64,000 nt of DNA, from NCBI GenBank assembly GCA_017449495.1, contig JAFTFO010000039.1:1-64000 (forward strand), given 5' to 3'. Under the pieces are notes generated by a model. It did not search any database. It was given only the letters and a program-made list of their open reading frames with translations, and was not told the DNA's origin. Shown in pieces: positions 23,611 through 32,706 of the stretch; position 1 is the first letter of the stretch, and each line of letters opens with the position of its first letter. The stretch comes from Prevotella sp. GTDB lineage: Bacteria > Bacteroidota > Bacteroidia > Bacteroidales > Bacteroidaceae. The translations under genes were made by a program, and so were the position numbers.

Positions 23611-23626
23611 TGTTTCACGTGGAACA
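23611..23626. other. parS-like centromere site 2
   Basis: TGTTTCACGTGGAACA matches the parS consensus at 15 of 16 positions (A to G at position 12). It lies between apt and mnmG. Confidence 0.8.
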
Positions 23627-23647
23627 TCCTCTCTCCTGTGCCTCCCA

Positions 23648-25555
23648 TCACCTGCCGAGTAGCACCAGCAGCACATTGATGTCGCTGGGCGAGACCCCGG
23701 GGATTCGGCTGGCCTGGGCCAACGTCTCGGGCTGTATCTTCTCCAACTTCTGACGGCACTCTGTCGAGAGTCCTTGCAGCTCGTCGTATTTGAAATGACC
23801 TTTGATCTTGATGTTTTCTAAACGGTGCATCTTGTCTGCTACGATCCGTTCACGGTCGATATAGCCTTTGTATTTCATTCGGATCTCCGCTGCTTCCGCG
23901 ATTTCTTCCTGTCGATTCGTCGGACGATGCAGCACATCTTTCAATTGGGGGATAACCTCCGAAAGATTCTGTAGATTGAGTTGCGGACGGTTCACGAGGT
24001 CTACGAGTTTGCAACCAAACTGGAGTGGGGTAGTGCCGAGGGCTTCCAAAGCGCTGTTGATGAGTCGTGGCTTGATGGCAAAGTTCTGGCAGAACGTTTC
24101 GATTTCTTCGATGTGTTGTTTCTTCTCCAGCCACCAGTCGTAACGTTCTCTCGTCGCCAAGCCCAACTCGTATGCCTTCTCCGTTAGACGGGCATCGGCA
24201 TCGTCCTGTCTTAACAGGATGCGGTACTCGGCTCGGGAGGTGAACATACGGTAAGGCTCATCAACGCCTTTTGTCACCAAGTCATCGATCAGTACGCCGA
24301 TATAAGCCTCGTCACGATGGAGCACGAAGGCCGTCGAATCTGTTGCTGTGCTACGGCTACCATCTCCTCCGGCAGCGCCGGCCTTCAAGGCGGCATTAAT
24401 ACCTGCCATCGTACCCTGTCCGCCAGCCTCTTCATAGCCTGTCGTACCATTCACCTGACCTGCCATAAACAGGTTACTGATAATCTTCGATTCCAACGAA
24501 TGGTTGAGTTGTGTGGGATCGAAGAAATCGTACTCTATCGCATAGCCGGGTCGGTACACCTTCAGATCCCTCAGGGCTGGTATCTTCTTCAGTGCTGCTA
24601 TCTGCACGTCCATCGGCAGCGACGACGAGAAACCGTTCAGGTACATCTCGTTGGTGTCTTCGCCTTCGGGCTCTAAGAATAGCGGATGCTTGTCTCTGTC
24701 GGGGAAGGTCACGAGTTTCGTTTCAATCGAAGGACAGTAACGAGGGCCTATCGACTGTATTTGCCCGTTGTAGAGTGGGGAGTCGGCCAGACCATTTCTG
24801 AGGATCTCATGCACCTCAGCGTTGGTGTTCACCGTCCAGCAGGGTAGTTGTTTGAGGGCTCCACCTCGGTTGAGGTAACTGAACTGATAGGGTCTTGACT
24901 CGCCGGGCTGCACTTCCAGATCCTCGAAATGAACGCTGCGCTTGTCGATTCTGACGGGGGTGCCCGTCTTCATCCTGGCGGTGGTGACACCATGACGAGT
25001 GATGCTCTCCGTCAGATGGGGCACTGCTGGCTCGGCGATCCTGCCGCCAGCCACCATCTTTCGTCCGATATGCATCAGGCCGTTGAGGAAGGTGCCAGCC
25101 GTCAGCACCACACACTTCGCATAGATCTCTGCGCCCCAGATGGTGCGGATGCCGATGGCCTCGCCGTTCTCTACCAGCAACTCATTGGCCTGATCCTGCC
25201 AGATGTCAAGGTTCGGGGTCGTGTCGAGGTGCCTGCGCCACTCCCAGATGAACTTCCCTCGGTCGCACTGGGCCCTCGGTGACCATACGGCCGGGCCCTT
25301 GCCGATGTTCAGCATCCGGAACTGTATAGATGTGGCGTCCGTCACCAGACCCATCTGTCCGCCGAGGGCATCGATCTCACGAACGATCTGACCCTTCGCG
25401 ATGCCGCCAACAGCAGGGTTGCACGACATCTGCGCTATCTTGTTCATGTCCATCGTCACCAGACAGGTCTTGGCTCCCATATTGGCACTGGCACAGGCCG
25501 CTTCGCAACCCGCATGACCTCCTCCGATGACTACTACATCATAGTTGAATTTCAT
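23648..25555 (-). CDS. mnmG: tRNA U34 carboxymethylaminomethyl modification enzyme MnmG (GidA)
   Basis: MnmG works with MnmE to modify the wobble uridine of several tRNAs. The 635-residue FAD protein has the dinucleotide-binding start VVIGGGHAGCEAACASANMG, the segments AKGQIVREIDALGGQMG and VLTAGTFLNGLMHIG, FMAGQVNGTTGYEEAGGQG, and a C-terminal helical domain ending ASRIPGVSPSDINVLLVLLG. Length is normal. In many bacteria this gene lies near oriC, which fits the adjacent parS-like sites. A -7 box (TACTTTTG) lies at 25576-25583. Confidence 0.97.
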   Translation of the reverse strand: MKFNYDVVVIGGGHAGCEAACASANMGAKTCLVTMDMNKIAQMSCNPAVGGIAKGQIVREIDALGGQMGLVTDATSIQFRMLNIGKGPAVWSPRAQCDRGKFIWEWRRHLDTTPNLDIWQDQANELLVENGEAIGIRTIWGAEIYAKCVVLTAGTFLNGLMHIGRKMVAGGRIAEPAVPHLTESITRHGVTTARMKTGTPVRIDKRSVHFEDLEVQPGESRPYQFSYLNRGGALKQLPCWTVNTNAEVHEILRNGLADSPLYNGQIQSIGPRYCPSIETKLVTFPDRDKHPLFLEPEGEDTNEMYLNGFSSSLPMDVQIAALKKIPALRDLKVYRPGYAIEYDFFDPTQLNHSLESKIISNLFMAGQVNGTTGYEEAGGQGTMAGINAALKAGAAGGDGSRSTATDSTAFVLHRDEAYIGVLIDDLVTKGVDEPYRMFTSRAEYRILLRQDDADARLTEKAYELGLATRERYDWWLEKKQHIEEIETFCQNFAIKPRLINSALEALGTTPLQFGCKLVDLVNRPQLNLQNLSEVIPQLKDVLHRPTNRQEEIAEAAEIRMKYKGYIDRERIVADKMHRLENIKIKGHFKYDELQGLSTECRQKLEKIQPETLAQASRIPGVSPSDINVLLVLLGR

Positions 25556-25626
25556 CCTTATTTGCTAATTTTCCGCAAAAGTAACAATAAATTTTGAATA
25601 TTTGATGCATTTTTACCGCAAAAAAC

Positions 25627-25657
25627 TTTGAAATATCATTATTTTATAGTATCTTTG
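25627..25657 (+). promoter_or_regulatory. sdhCAB promoter
   Basis: TTTG (25627-25630), 19 bp, TATCTTTG (25650-25657). It predicts a leader of roughly 120 nt before sdhC; no recognised riboswitch fold was seen in it. Confidence 0.8.
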
Positions 25658-25787
25658 CGCTCTAAAACAGTCTTTAAGTACTTATTACAAGGTACGCAAG
25701 GAAGGGTTTGGGGCTGTCTTCACGGTCTCATAATGTAAAGAAACGAGAATAATAATTCATATATAAATAACTTAATTTCAACAACTT

Positions 25788-26474
25788 ATGTGGTTAATCA
25801 ATTCATCTATTGGTAGAAAAGTTGTAATGTCTGTAACGGGCATTGCGCTGATCTTGTTCCTGACATTCCACTGTTGCATGAACTTGGTCGCGCTCTTCTC
25901 GGAAGAGGGTTACAACATGATTTGCGAATTCCTGGGTGCCAACTGGTATGCTGTTGTGGCTACACTTGGCTTGGCTGCCCTGGCAGTAATTCACATCGTC
26001 TTCGCCTTCATCCTGACGGCGCAGAACCGTAAGGCTCGTGGTAACAATCGTTACGAGGTGTCTACGACGGTTAATCCGGGCAAGGTGGAGTGGTATTCGG
26101 AGAACATGCTCGTTCTCGGTATCATCATCCTCATCGGTCTGCTGGTTCACCTGCAGAACTTCTGGTACAACATGATGTTCGCAGAACTGGCAGGAACCTA
26201 CACCGCCATCGATCCCGCTGACGGTTTTGGCTGGATTAAGGAGACGTTCTCTCACTGGCCCCTCGTGGTGCTCTATCTGGTGTGGTTCGCTGCTATCTGG
26301 TTCCACCTGGCTCACGGCTTCTGGTCAGCCATGCAGACCTTAGGTATCAGCGGCAAGGTATGGCAGAAGCGCTGGAACTGCATCGGCCTGATCTACGTCA
26401 GCCTGCTGATGCTCGGCTTCACCGTAGTCGTTCTCGCATTTGCTTTCGGATGCGCTCCTTCATTGTGTTGCTAA
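25788..26474 (+). CDS. sdhC: Succinate dehydrogenase/fumarate reductase cytochrome b subunit
   Basis: A 228-residue di-haem membrane anchor. Five hydrophobic helices are visible, beginning SIGRKVVMSVTGIALILFLTFH, with the conserved His residues typical of the b558 type (TFHCCMNL, LAVIHIVFA, GLLVHLQNFW, WFHLAHGFWSA). It binds haem and quinone and anchors the catalytic subunits on the inner face of the membrane. In Bacteroidales this complex mainly reduces fumarate during propionate/succinate fermentation. First gene of sdhC-A-B, 37 bp before sdhA. Confidence 0.93.
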   Translation: MWLINSSIGRKVVMSVTGIALILFLTFHCCMNLVALFSEEGYNMICEFLGANWYAVVATLGLAALAVIHIVFAFILTAQNRKARGNNRYEVSTTVNPGKVEWYSENMLVLGIIILIGLLVHLQNFWYNMMFAELAGTYTAIDPADGFGWIKETFSHWPLVVLYLVWFAAIWFHLAHGFWSAMQTLGISGKVWQKRWNCIGLIYVSLLMLGFTVVVLAFAFGCAPSLCC

Positions 26475-26511
26475 TTAATAAATTGTAAATCCGTCAATCG
26501 AAAATAAGATT

Positions 26512-28491
26512 ATGGCTAAGAAAATTGATTCAAAGATTCCCGCAGGTCCAGTACCTGAGAAATGGAAGGAATATAAGGCTCATCAGCGACTTGTTAATCC
26601 GAAGAATAAGCTGAAGCTCGACGTCATTGTCGTGGGTACTGGTCTGGCTGGTGCTTCTGCTGCCGCCAGTCTTGCAGAGATGGGCTTCAACGTGTATAAT
26701 TTCTGCATCCAGGACTCTCCCCGCCGCGCTCACTCCATCGCTGCCCAGGGTGGTATCAACGCTGCCAAGAACTATCAGAACGATGGTGACTCCGTCTATC
26801 GTCTGTTCTACGACACCGTGAAGGGTGGTGACTACCGTGCTCGTGAGGCTAACGTCTATCGTCTGGCTGAGGTGTCGAACAATATCATCGACCAGTGCGT
26901 GGCTCAGGGCGTTCCCTTCGCTCGTGAGTATGGTGGCATGCTGGCCAACCGTTCGTTCGGTGGTGCTCAGGTGTCTCGTACATTCTACGCTAAGGGTCAG
27001 ACTGGTCAGCAGCTGTTGCTCGGCGCTTACTCTTCTCTGAGCTGTCAGGTGAAGGCTGGTAAGGTGAAGCTCTACACTCGTTATGAGATGGAGGATGTGG
27101 TCATCGTCGATGGCCGTGCCCGTGGTATCATCGCCAAGAACCTGACGACTGGTAAACTGGAGCGCTTCTCCGCTAACGCTGTGGTTATCGCTACTGGTGG
27201 ATACGGAAATACTTACTTCCTCTCTACCAACGCTATGGGCTGCAACTGCTCGGCTGCCGTTCAGTGCTACCGCAAGGGTGCTTACTTTGCTAACCCCTCT
27301 TACGTTCAGATTCACCCCACTTGTATTCCCGTTCATGGCGACAAGCAGTCGAAGCTGACACTGATGTCTGAGTCGCTGCGTAACGACGGTCGTATCTGGG
27401 TACCGAAGAAGATAGAGGATGCCAAGGCTCTTCAGGCTGGTACCAAGCAGGGCTGGGAGATTCCCGAAGAGGATCGTGACTACTATCTGGAGCGCCGTTA
27501 TCCGGCATTCGGTAACCTTGTTCCTCGTGACGTGGCCAGCCGTGCTGCCAAGGAGCGTTGCGACAAGGGATTCGGTGTGAACAATACTGGTCTGGCTGTG
27601 TTCCTCGACTTCTCGGAGTCTATCAACCGCCTCGGCCTCGATGTGATCATGCAGCGTTATGGTAACCTCTTCGAGATGTACGAGGAGATCACCGACGTAT
27701 TCCCTGGCGATGTGGCCAATGAGATCAACGGCGTGAAGTACTATAAGCCGATGATGATCTATCCCGCTATCCACTACACGATGGGTGGTATCTGGGTAGA
27801 CTACGAGCTGCAGACCTCTATCCCCGGCCTGTTCGCAATCGGTGAGTGTAACTTCTCTGACCACGGTGCTAACCGTCTGGGTGCTTCGGCTCTGATGCAG
27901 GGTCTGGCCGATGGTTACTTCGTGCTGCCTTACACCATCCAGAACTACCTCGCCGACCAGAGCATCTGGGGCAAGATCAGCACCGATCTGCCTGAGTTTG
28001 CCGAGGCTGAGAAGGCCGTCGATGCTGAGCAGGATCGTCTGCTGAACATCAAGGGTAAGCGTTCTGTCGACTCCATCCACAAGGAACTCGGCCACATCAT
28101 GTGGGAGTATGTGGGTATGGGCCGTACCGCTGAGGGTCTGAAGACCGGTCTTGAGAAGATGAAGAAGTTGCAAGAGGAGTTCGATACCGACCTGTTCGTT
28201 CCTGGAACGAAGGAAGGCCTGAACATCGAGCTCGACAAGGCTATCCACCTGCGTGACTTCTTCACGATGGGTCAGCTCGTTGCTTTCGATGCTCTCTCTC
28301 GTAACGAGTCCTGTGGTGGTCACTTCCGCGAGGAGTACCAGACAGAGGAAGGCGAGGCAAAGCGCGACGACGAGAACTACTTCTATGTAGGCTGCTGGGA
28401 GTACAAAGGCAAGGGCAACGAGCCCGAGCTCATCAAGGAGCCGCTGGAGTACGAGGCTATTAAGGTACAGACACGTAACTATAAGAATTAA
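26512..28491 (+). CDS. sdhA: Succinate dehydrogenase/fumarate reductase flavoprotein subunit
   Basis: The 659-residue catalytic subunit has the FAD-binding motif [21 protein letters not shown], the FAD-attachment region [23 protein letters not shown] with its His, the active-site segment [26 protein letters not shown], and [25 protein letters not shown]. It interconverts fumarate and succinate. Size and an elongated C-terminus fit the Bacteroides/epsilonproteobacterial type that pairs with a single di-haem anchor. Codon use is strongly biased as in a highly expressed gene, which also creates a long antisense open frame. Confidence 0.97.
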   Translation: MAKKIDSKIPAGPVPEKWKEYKAHQRLVNPKNKLKLDVIVVGTGLAGASAAASLAEMGFNVYNFCIQDSPRRAHSIAAQGGINAAKNYQNDGDSVYRLFYDTVKGGDYRAREANVYRLAEVSNNIIDQCVAQGVPFAREYGGMLANRSFGGAQVSRTFYAKGQTGQQLLLGAYSSLSCQVKAGKVKLYTRYEMEDVVIVDGRARGIIAKNLTTGKLERFSANAVVIATGGYGNTYFLSTNAMGCNCSAAVQCYRKGAYFANPSYVQIHPTCIPVHGDKQSKLTLMSESLRNDGRIWVPKKIEDAKALQAGTKQGWEIPEEDRDYYLERRYPAFGNLVPRDVASRAAKERCDKGFGVNNTGLAVFLDFSESINRLGLDVIMQRYGNLFEMYEEITDVFPGDVANEINGVKYYKPMMIYPAIHYTMGGIWVDYELQTSIPGLFAIGECNFSDHGANRLGASALMQGLADGYFVLPYTIQNYLADQSIWGKISTDLPEFAEAEKAVDAEQDRLLNIKGKRSVDSIHKELGHIMWEYVGMGRTAEGLKTGLEKMKKLQEEFDTDLFVPGTKEGLNIELDKAIHLRDFFTMGQLVAFDALSRNESCGGHFREEYQTEEGEAKRDDENYFYVGCWEYKGKGNEPELIKEPLEYEAIKVQTRNYKN

Positions 28492-28505
28492 TATGCAAGC
28501 CGAAC

Positions 28506-28532
28506 GCAATGCCAAGCTTGCTTGAGCATTGC
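28506..28532. repeat. Stem-loop between sdhA and sdhB
   Basis: GCAATGC (28506-28512) pairs with GCATTGC (28526-28532) over a 13-base loop in the 82-bp intergenic gap. It may modulate the sdhA/sdhB ratio or mRNA stability. Confidence 0.5.
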
Positions 28533-28573
28533 TGAGGCGAAGCCATTTAATCATCGAAGATAATTAAATAATT

Positions 28574-29332
28574 ATGGCAAAGAATATTTCATTTACAATA
28601 AAGTTCTGGCGCCAGAACGGCCCCAAGGACCAAGGTCATTTCGATACCCACGAGATGCACGACATCCCCGATGATACCTCATTCCTGGAGATGCTTGACA
28701 TCCTGAACGAGGAACTCATCAACGAGGGCAAGGAGCCCTTCGTGTTCGACCACGACTGCCGCGAGGGTATCTGCGGTATGTGCTCACTCTACATCAACGG
28801 TACGCCTCACGGCAAGACAGAGCGTGGTGCTACCACCTGTCAGCTCTACATGCGCCGCTTCAACGATGGCGACGTCATCACCGTCGAGCCTTGGCGCTCT
28901 GCTGCCTTCCCTGTGATCAAGGACTGTATGGTAGACCGCAACGCCTTCGATAAGATCATCCAGGCTGGTGGCTACACCACCATCCGCACTGGTCAGGCTC
29001 AGGATGCCAACGCTATCCTGATTCCTAAGGAGGATGCCGACGAGGCTATGGACTGCGCATCTTGCATCGGCTGTGGCGCTTGCGTCGCTGCTTGTAAGAA
29101 CGGCTCGGCTATGCTCTTCGTCAGCTCTAAGGTCAGCCAGCTGGCTCTGCTCCCCCAGGGCCGTGTAGAGGCTGCCAAGCGTGCCAAGGCTATGGTCATG
29201 GCTATGGAAGAGGCTGGCTTCGGCAACTGCACCAACACTCGTGCTTGCGAGGCCGTCTGTCCAAAGAACGAGACCATCGCCAACATCGCCCGCCTGAACC
29301 GCGAGTTCATCAAGGCCAAGTTGGCTGACTAA
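28574..29332 (+). CDS. sdhB: Succinate dehydrogenase/fumarate reductase iron-sulfur subunit
   Basis: The 252-residue subunit carries three Fe-S clusters: a plant-type 2Fe-2S site ([20 protein letters not shown], with a distal TTCQLY), and Cys ladders [17 protein letters not shown] and [15 protein letters not shown] for the 4Fe-4S and 3Fe-4S clusters. It passes electrons between the flavin and the haem/quinone anchor. Last gene of the operon, followed by a strong hairpin terminator. Confidence 0.96.
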   Translation: MAKNISFTIKFWRQNGPKDQGHFDTHEMHDIPDDTSFLEMLDILNEELINEGKEPFVFDHDCREGICGMCSLYINGTPHGKTERGATTCQLYMRRFNDGDVITVEPWRSAAFPVIKDCMVDRNAFDKIIQAGGYTTIRTGQAQDANAILIPKEDADEAMDCASCIGCGACVAACKNGSAMLFVSSKVSQLALLPQGRVEAAKRAKAMVMAMEEAGFGNCTNTRACEAVCPKNETIANIARLNREFIKAKLAD

Positions 29333-29337
29333 TAAAA

Positions 29338-29396
29338 AGCCCCTCCCTTAGCTCCCCTCCCAACCAAAGGGAGGGGCTGTGGGTGGGGTCTTTTTT
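29338..29396 (+). terminator. Terminator of the sdhCAB operon
   Basis: AGCCCCTCCCTT (29338-29349) pairs perfectly with AAGGGAGGGGCT (29367-29378). A T-rich stretch ending in six T's (29391-29396) follows after a second G-rich run. Confidence 0.75.
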
Positions 29397-29467
29397 CTCG
29401 TCTCCATCGTTCGACGATGGTAGGATACACATTATTTATATATATCATAGCATTTTTCATTTGTTTC

Positions 29468-29836
29468 ATGAAAAAACTTTCAGTCCTTTGTTCTGTATTG
29501 TTCTTGACTTTAGGTTTTCTCGCATGCTCCAGTGACGAAGACCAAACAAAGGTATATAACTATGATGAACTGCCTGCTTGGCTGGTGCCTCAAGCCCAAG
29601 AGATGACTGAGGAATTTAAGGGCATTGATATGGATCCATCATTATTATTCGGCATCAGCCGTGCAACAGGAGTCCACGGAGAGACGGTATATCATATCTG
29701 GCGAGCCTATGATTCTTGTTGGATGTGCAATCTCTACGACGAGAAAGGAAACTCCATCGACTATGCCGATGCTTTCGGAGAAGATGTTGTGGCAGGCAAC
29801 GAAGGCTGGGTCGTGATATTCCCCAAGACGAAATAA
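29468..29836 (+). CDS. Small predicted lipoprotein of unknown function
   Basis: The 122-residue product has a type II signal peptide ending in the lipobox LGFLAC, then an acidic serine-rich linker and a compact domain with two Cys in YDSCWMCNLYDEKGN. The start at 29468 gives a normal signal peptide; an in-frame start at 29417 would add another hydrophobic stretch and is less likely. Lgt in this window would lipidate it. No family recognised. Confidence 0.75.
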   Translation: MKKLSVLCSVLFLTLGFLACSSDEDQTKVYNYDELPAWLVPQAQEMTEEFKGIDMDPSLLFGISRATGVHGETVYHIWRAYDSCWMCNLYDEKGNSIDYADAFGEDVVAGNEGWVVIFPKTK

Positions 29837-29865
29837 TTGACTTAAGAATCTCTATAAATACAGGG

Positions 29866-29920
29866 ACAGGCGGCTGGGTTTAATCGCCTGTTTCTGATGC
29901 AGAGGGGACAGGAACCTCTG
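29866..29920. repeat. Two adjacent REP-like hairpins
   Basis: ACAGGCG (29866-29872) pairs with CGCCTGT (29885-29891), and CAGAGG (29900-29905) pairs with CCTCTG (29915-29920) around GGACAGGAA. The GGGACAGG core is shared with the RAYT-1 repeats. The stretch 29837-30242 has no gene; it holds these hairpins, array C, a CTAACA/TGTTAG stem (30067-30088) and the EamA promoter. Confidence 0.65.
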
Positions 29921-29947
29921 GGTCTTAAGGCTGGAAACTATGTGTCC

Positions 29948-30023
29948 GACTAAAGTCAGACAGGTGGCTGACTTAAGTCGGAGAGTCGGCTGACTTAAGT
30001 CGGACAAGTGGCTGACTATAGTC
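29948..30023. repeat. Array C: four palindromes at exact 22-bp spacing
   Basis: GACTAAAGTC (29948), GACTTAAGTC (29970), GACTTAAGTC (29992) and GACTATAGTC (30014) are 10-bp palindromes at a period of exactly 22 bp. They are separated by related 12-bp spacers (agacaggtggct, ggagagtcggct, ggacaagtggct). Confidence 0.9.
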
Positions 30024-30186
30024 AGCGAGGTTGATTGCCGCCTGTAATGAGAGAGGGAGAGCCGAGCTAACAGGGACTCTTTTGTTAGGGGATGGGAATT
30101 GAACCTTCTTAGGTGTGTGAGGTAGGAGAGGTGGCTTATGACTTCCCCTTTTTGATGGGTCGATAATTAAATTAATTACAAAAAAG

Positions 30187-30218
30187 CTTGGTACTCTGTT
30201 TTTTTCTGCTTATCTTTG
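30187..30218 (+). promoter_or_regulatory. Promoter of the first EamA gene
   Basis: CTTG (30187-30190), 20 bp, TATCTTTG (30211-30218). It rules out the in-frame start at 30216. Confidence 0.7.
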
Positions 30219-30242
30219 CGCTCTAAACTAATAGCAGATATT

Positions 30243-31172
30243 ATGCCACTACACGTATCAGTACAAGATATGAAAAAGAAAAATGGTAGGATTCTATATC
30301 ATATCGTGGCGTTCCTGGTGGTGGCCATCTGGGGCTCTACATTCGTGTATACCAAGTTGTTGCTGTTGGCTGGGTTTACACCTGCCCAGATATTCATATT
30401 GCGCTTCATCATCGCCTACGCTATGCTATTGGCGTTCTGCCTGTGGCGAGGCATCCGCTGGGTGGCTGACAGTTGGAAGGACGAGTTGCTGATGGCGGGT
30501 TTGGGTGTGTCTGGTGGCTCACTCTATTTCTTGGCGGAGAACGGATCAATGAACTATACCACCACAACCAACACCTCGCTGATCGTCTGTCTCTGTCCGC
30601 TGTTTGCCTCGGCCCTCATCAGCTTCTTCTATAAGTCGCAGCGGCTGAATCGTACGCAGACGATAGGTACGCTGATGGCGGCTGCTGGTGTGGTGGTCGT
30701 GGTGCTCAACGGCCATTTCGTGCTACATCTATCGCCCATTGGCGACACCCTCGCTTTCGTAGCCTGCCTCTGCTGGGCAGTATACAGCTTGCTGATGATT
30801 CCTGCCAATGCGAAGTATGATACGGTATTCATCACGCGAAAAGTGTTTTTCTATGGTCTGCTCTCGATGACACCTTATTTAATAATATATCCAGGGCTGA
30901 ACGTGGGATTGCTATTTGAGCATTCGTCACTATTGTGGAACCTGCTGTTTCTAGGCTGTGTAGCCTCCACGCTGTGCTTCCTGGCCTGGAACTGGACGAT
31001 GAAGAAGTTGGGAGCCGTCACGGTGACGAACTATGTCTATTTCAATCCTGTCACGACGATACTCTTCGCATGGCTGATCCTTTCTGAGCCCATTACTATC
31101 TATTTTCTCCTCGGCACAACACTCATACTTGGAGGAATGTACTTGAGCGACAAAAGGACCGTCAACGCTTAG
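30243..31172 (+). CDS. EamA-family (DMT) transporter
   Basis: This inner-membrane protein has ten hydrophobic segments in two repeated EamA halves (VAFLVVAIWGSTFVYTKLLL to MAAAGVVVVVLNG, and LAFVACLCWAVYSLLM to LILGGMYLSD). The motif AIWGSTFVYTK is the usual start of the family. Members export metabolites or amino acids, but substrate cannot be predicted. The start may be 30243 or 30270 (MKKKNGRILYH, more typical charge pattern); the promoter box excludes 30216. Monocistronic, followed 50 bp later by bcp. Confidence 0.88.
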   Translation: MPLHVSVQDMKKKNGRILYHIVAFLVVAIWGSTFVYTKLLLLAGFTPAQIFILRFIIAYAMLLAFCLWRGIRWVADSWKDELLMAGLGVSGGSLYFLAENGSMNYTTTTNTSLIVCLCPLFASALISFFYKSQRLNRTQTIGTLMAAAGVVVVVLNGHFVLHLSPIGDTLAFVACLCWAVYSLLMIPANAKYDTVFITRKVFFYGLLSMTPYLIIYPGLNVGLLFEHSSLLWNLLFLGCVASTLCFLAWNWTMKKLGAVTVTNYVYFNPVTTILFAWLILSEPITIYFLLGTTLILGGMYLSDKRTVNA

Positions 31173-31222
31173 ATAATCCATAGTATATTTGCAAAGTATT
31201 TACATTATTATAATAAGACACT

Positions 31223-31672
31223 ATGAACATTGGAGACAAGGCGCCCGAGATACTGGGCAAGGACGAACAGGGGCGGGAGATCCGTCTGAGTGACTATCGA
31301 GGCCGTAAACTGGTGCTCTACTTCTATCCGAAGGATAACACCAGCGGCTGTACGGCTGAGGCCTGTAGCCTGCGTGACAATTACGAGGCTTTGCAGACGG
31401 CAGGCTACGAGGTTGTGGGTGTGAGCAAGGATTCGGCTGCCTCTCACGTGAAGTTCAAGGAGAAGCACGAACTGCCTTTCCCGCTGATTGCCGATGTGAA
31501 CCACGAACTGCTTGAGACGATGGGCGCCTGGGGTGAGAAGTCGATGTACGGCAAGAAGACGATGGGCACCATCCGCACCACCTTCATCATCAACGAGGAA
31601 GGTATCATCGAGCAGATCTTTACAGGCAAGCAAATCAAGACAAAGGAACACGCCACGCAAATATTGAAGTGA
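31223..31672 (+). CDS. bcp: Thioredoxin-dependent peroxiredoxin (Bcp/PrxQ)
   Basis: The 149-residue enzyme reduces hydroperoxides. It has the atypical 2-Cys arrangement of Bcp/PrxQ: peroxidatic Cys in DNTSGCTAEAC with the resolving Cys five residues later, after LVLYFYPKD, and the conserved Arg in MGTIRTTFIINEEG. Its TGA overlaps the GTG start of the following DUF418 gene (GTGA), and that gene in turn overlaps the next one, so bcp leads a three-gene transcript. Confidence 0.94.
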   Translation: MNIGDKAPEILGKDEQGREIRLSDYRGRKLVLYFYPKDNTSGCTAEACSLRDNYEALQTAGYEVVGVSKDSAASHVKFKEKHELPFPLIADVNHELLETMGAWGEKSMYGKKTMGTIRTTFIINEEGIIEQIFTGKQIKTKEHATQILK

Positions 31673-32706
31673 TACCAGCGACAAACGGATGGTTTATCAG
31701 GAGACAACAGGACCCACGACAGAACGGCAGCGGCTTCTCGTTGATATTGGCTCGTCATGGGCGCAGGCTTTTTGTCCGTAGAATGCTTATATTGGTTGGC
31801 ATCGGCTTCCTGCATCTGATGTTCATCTGGAGTGGTGACATCTTGTTGCTGTATGCCATCGGCGGCTTGCTGCTGACGCTGTTTGTAGGACTGAAAGATA
31901 AGGCGTTGCTGGTGACTGCCCTCTTGCTGATTCTGATTCCCATTGGTCTCGATGCACTGACGGAGTTCTGGGGTGTAGACTTTGCGGCCCCATTCTATCA
32001 GCAGTGGTGGAGGGTGGCAGAGGCGCAGGGTATCAATGAGGACAATTTTGCCTCGTGGCTGCGCGATGCTGACAGTTACAATGAGATGTTTGCCTTCCTG
32101 CTTCAGGGAGCCTGTGAGCGAATGTGGGAGTTTGTGGAGGGTCATCGGCTGCCGAAGGTGGTTGGGCTCTTTATTCTGGGCTATCTCATTGGCAAGCATC
32201 GTCTCTATGCCCGATTGCAGGAACTCCCCTTGAAGCGACTCTTCTGGCCAGTGCTTCTGTTTGCCCTGCCTCTCTCATTGCTCTACGCTTGGAGTGCCGT
32301 TGGTGGTCATCCTTGGGGCCGAACCGTCCACTCGCTGCTCTATGCTGTGAGTGTCATTCCGATGGCTTCTATATATATAATAGGTATATGCCTCGTCTAT
32401 CTGCGCCATCCCCATGCTGAGGCCTTCCGATGGTTGGCTGCCCCTGGACGTATGGCGCTCACCAACTATATCTCACAGTCGCTGATAGGCATCGTACTAT
32501 TCTATGGCCTTGGCTTCGGCCTTGGCACCTCGTTCGGACTGATTCATATCGAACTCACGGCACTTGCCGTCTTCCTTCTTCAGATACTGCTGAGCCGCCT
32601 GTGGCTTCGCTATTTCCGTTTCGGCCCGTTAGAGTGGCTTTGGCGCCTGCTTACCTATGGCCGTTATTTTCCGATTAGAAAGAATTGCATGACCTATTCA
32701 GCATGA
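31669..32706 (+). CDS. DUF418-family membrane protein, 5'-truncated
   Basis: The 345-residue product matches DUF418 proteins from the segment RRMLILVGIGFLHLMFIWSGDILLLYAIGGLLL through to the C-terminal domain (MALTNYISQSLIGIVLFYGLGFG...WLRYFRFGPLEWLWRLLTYG). Family members are usually about 380-420 residues and begin with a membrane segment containing an LRG motif; that part is absent, and the first 35 residues here are polar. The only available start is GTG overlapping the bcp stop. I infer deletion of the original 5' end, leaving translation coupled to bcp. The rest of the frame is open, so it may still be made. Confidence 0.7.
   Translation: MIPATNGWFIRRQQDPRQNGSGFSLILARHGRRLFVRRMLILVGIGFLHLMFIWSGDILLLYAIGGLLLTLFVGLKDKALLVTALLLILIPIGLDALTEFWGVDFAAPFYQQWWRVAEAQGINEDNFASWLRDADSYNEMFAFLLQGACERMWEFVEGHRLPKVVGLFILGYLIGKHRLYARLQELPLKRLFWPVLLFALPLSLLYAWSAVGGHPWGRTVHSLLYAVSVIPMASIYIIGICLVYLRHPHAEAFRWLAAPGRMALTNYISQSLIGIVLFYGLGFGLGTSFGLIHIELTALAVFLLQILLSRLWLRYFRFGPLEWLWRLLTYGRYFPIRKNCMTYSA

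Noticed and set aside
25556..25787. Chromosome replication origin between mnmG and sdhC
   Set aside because: The parS-like sites make it tempting, but no DnaA-box cluster (TTATCCACA-like) was seen in this gap.
26530..28554. A 674-codon open frame antisense to sdhA
   Set aside because: It arises from the strong codon bias of sdhA. The product is a low-complexity mix of L, V, H, T and S with no recognisable domain, and it has no promoter of its own.
30085..30125. Possible tRNA because of GGTTCAATTCCC on the minus strand
   Set aside because: Only a T-arm-like sequence is present; no matching acceptor, D-arm or anticodon arm could be folded around it.
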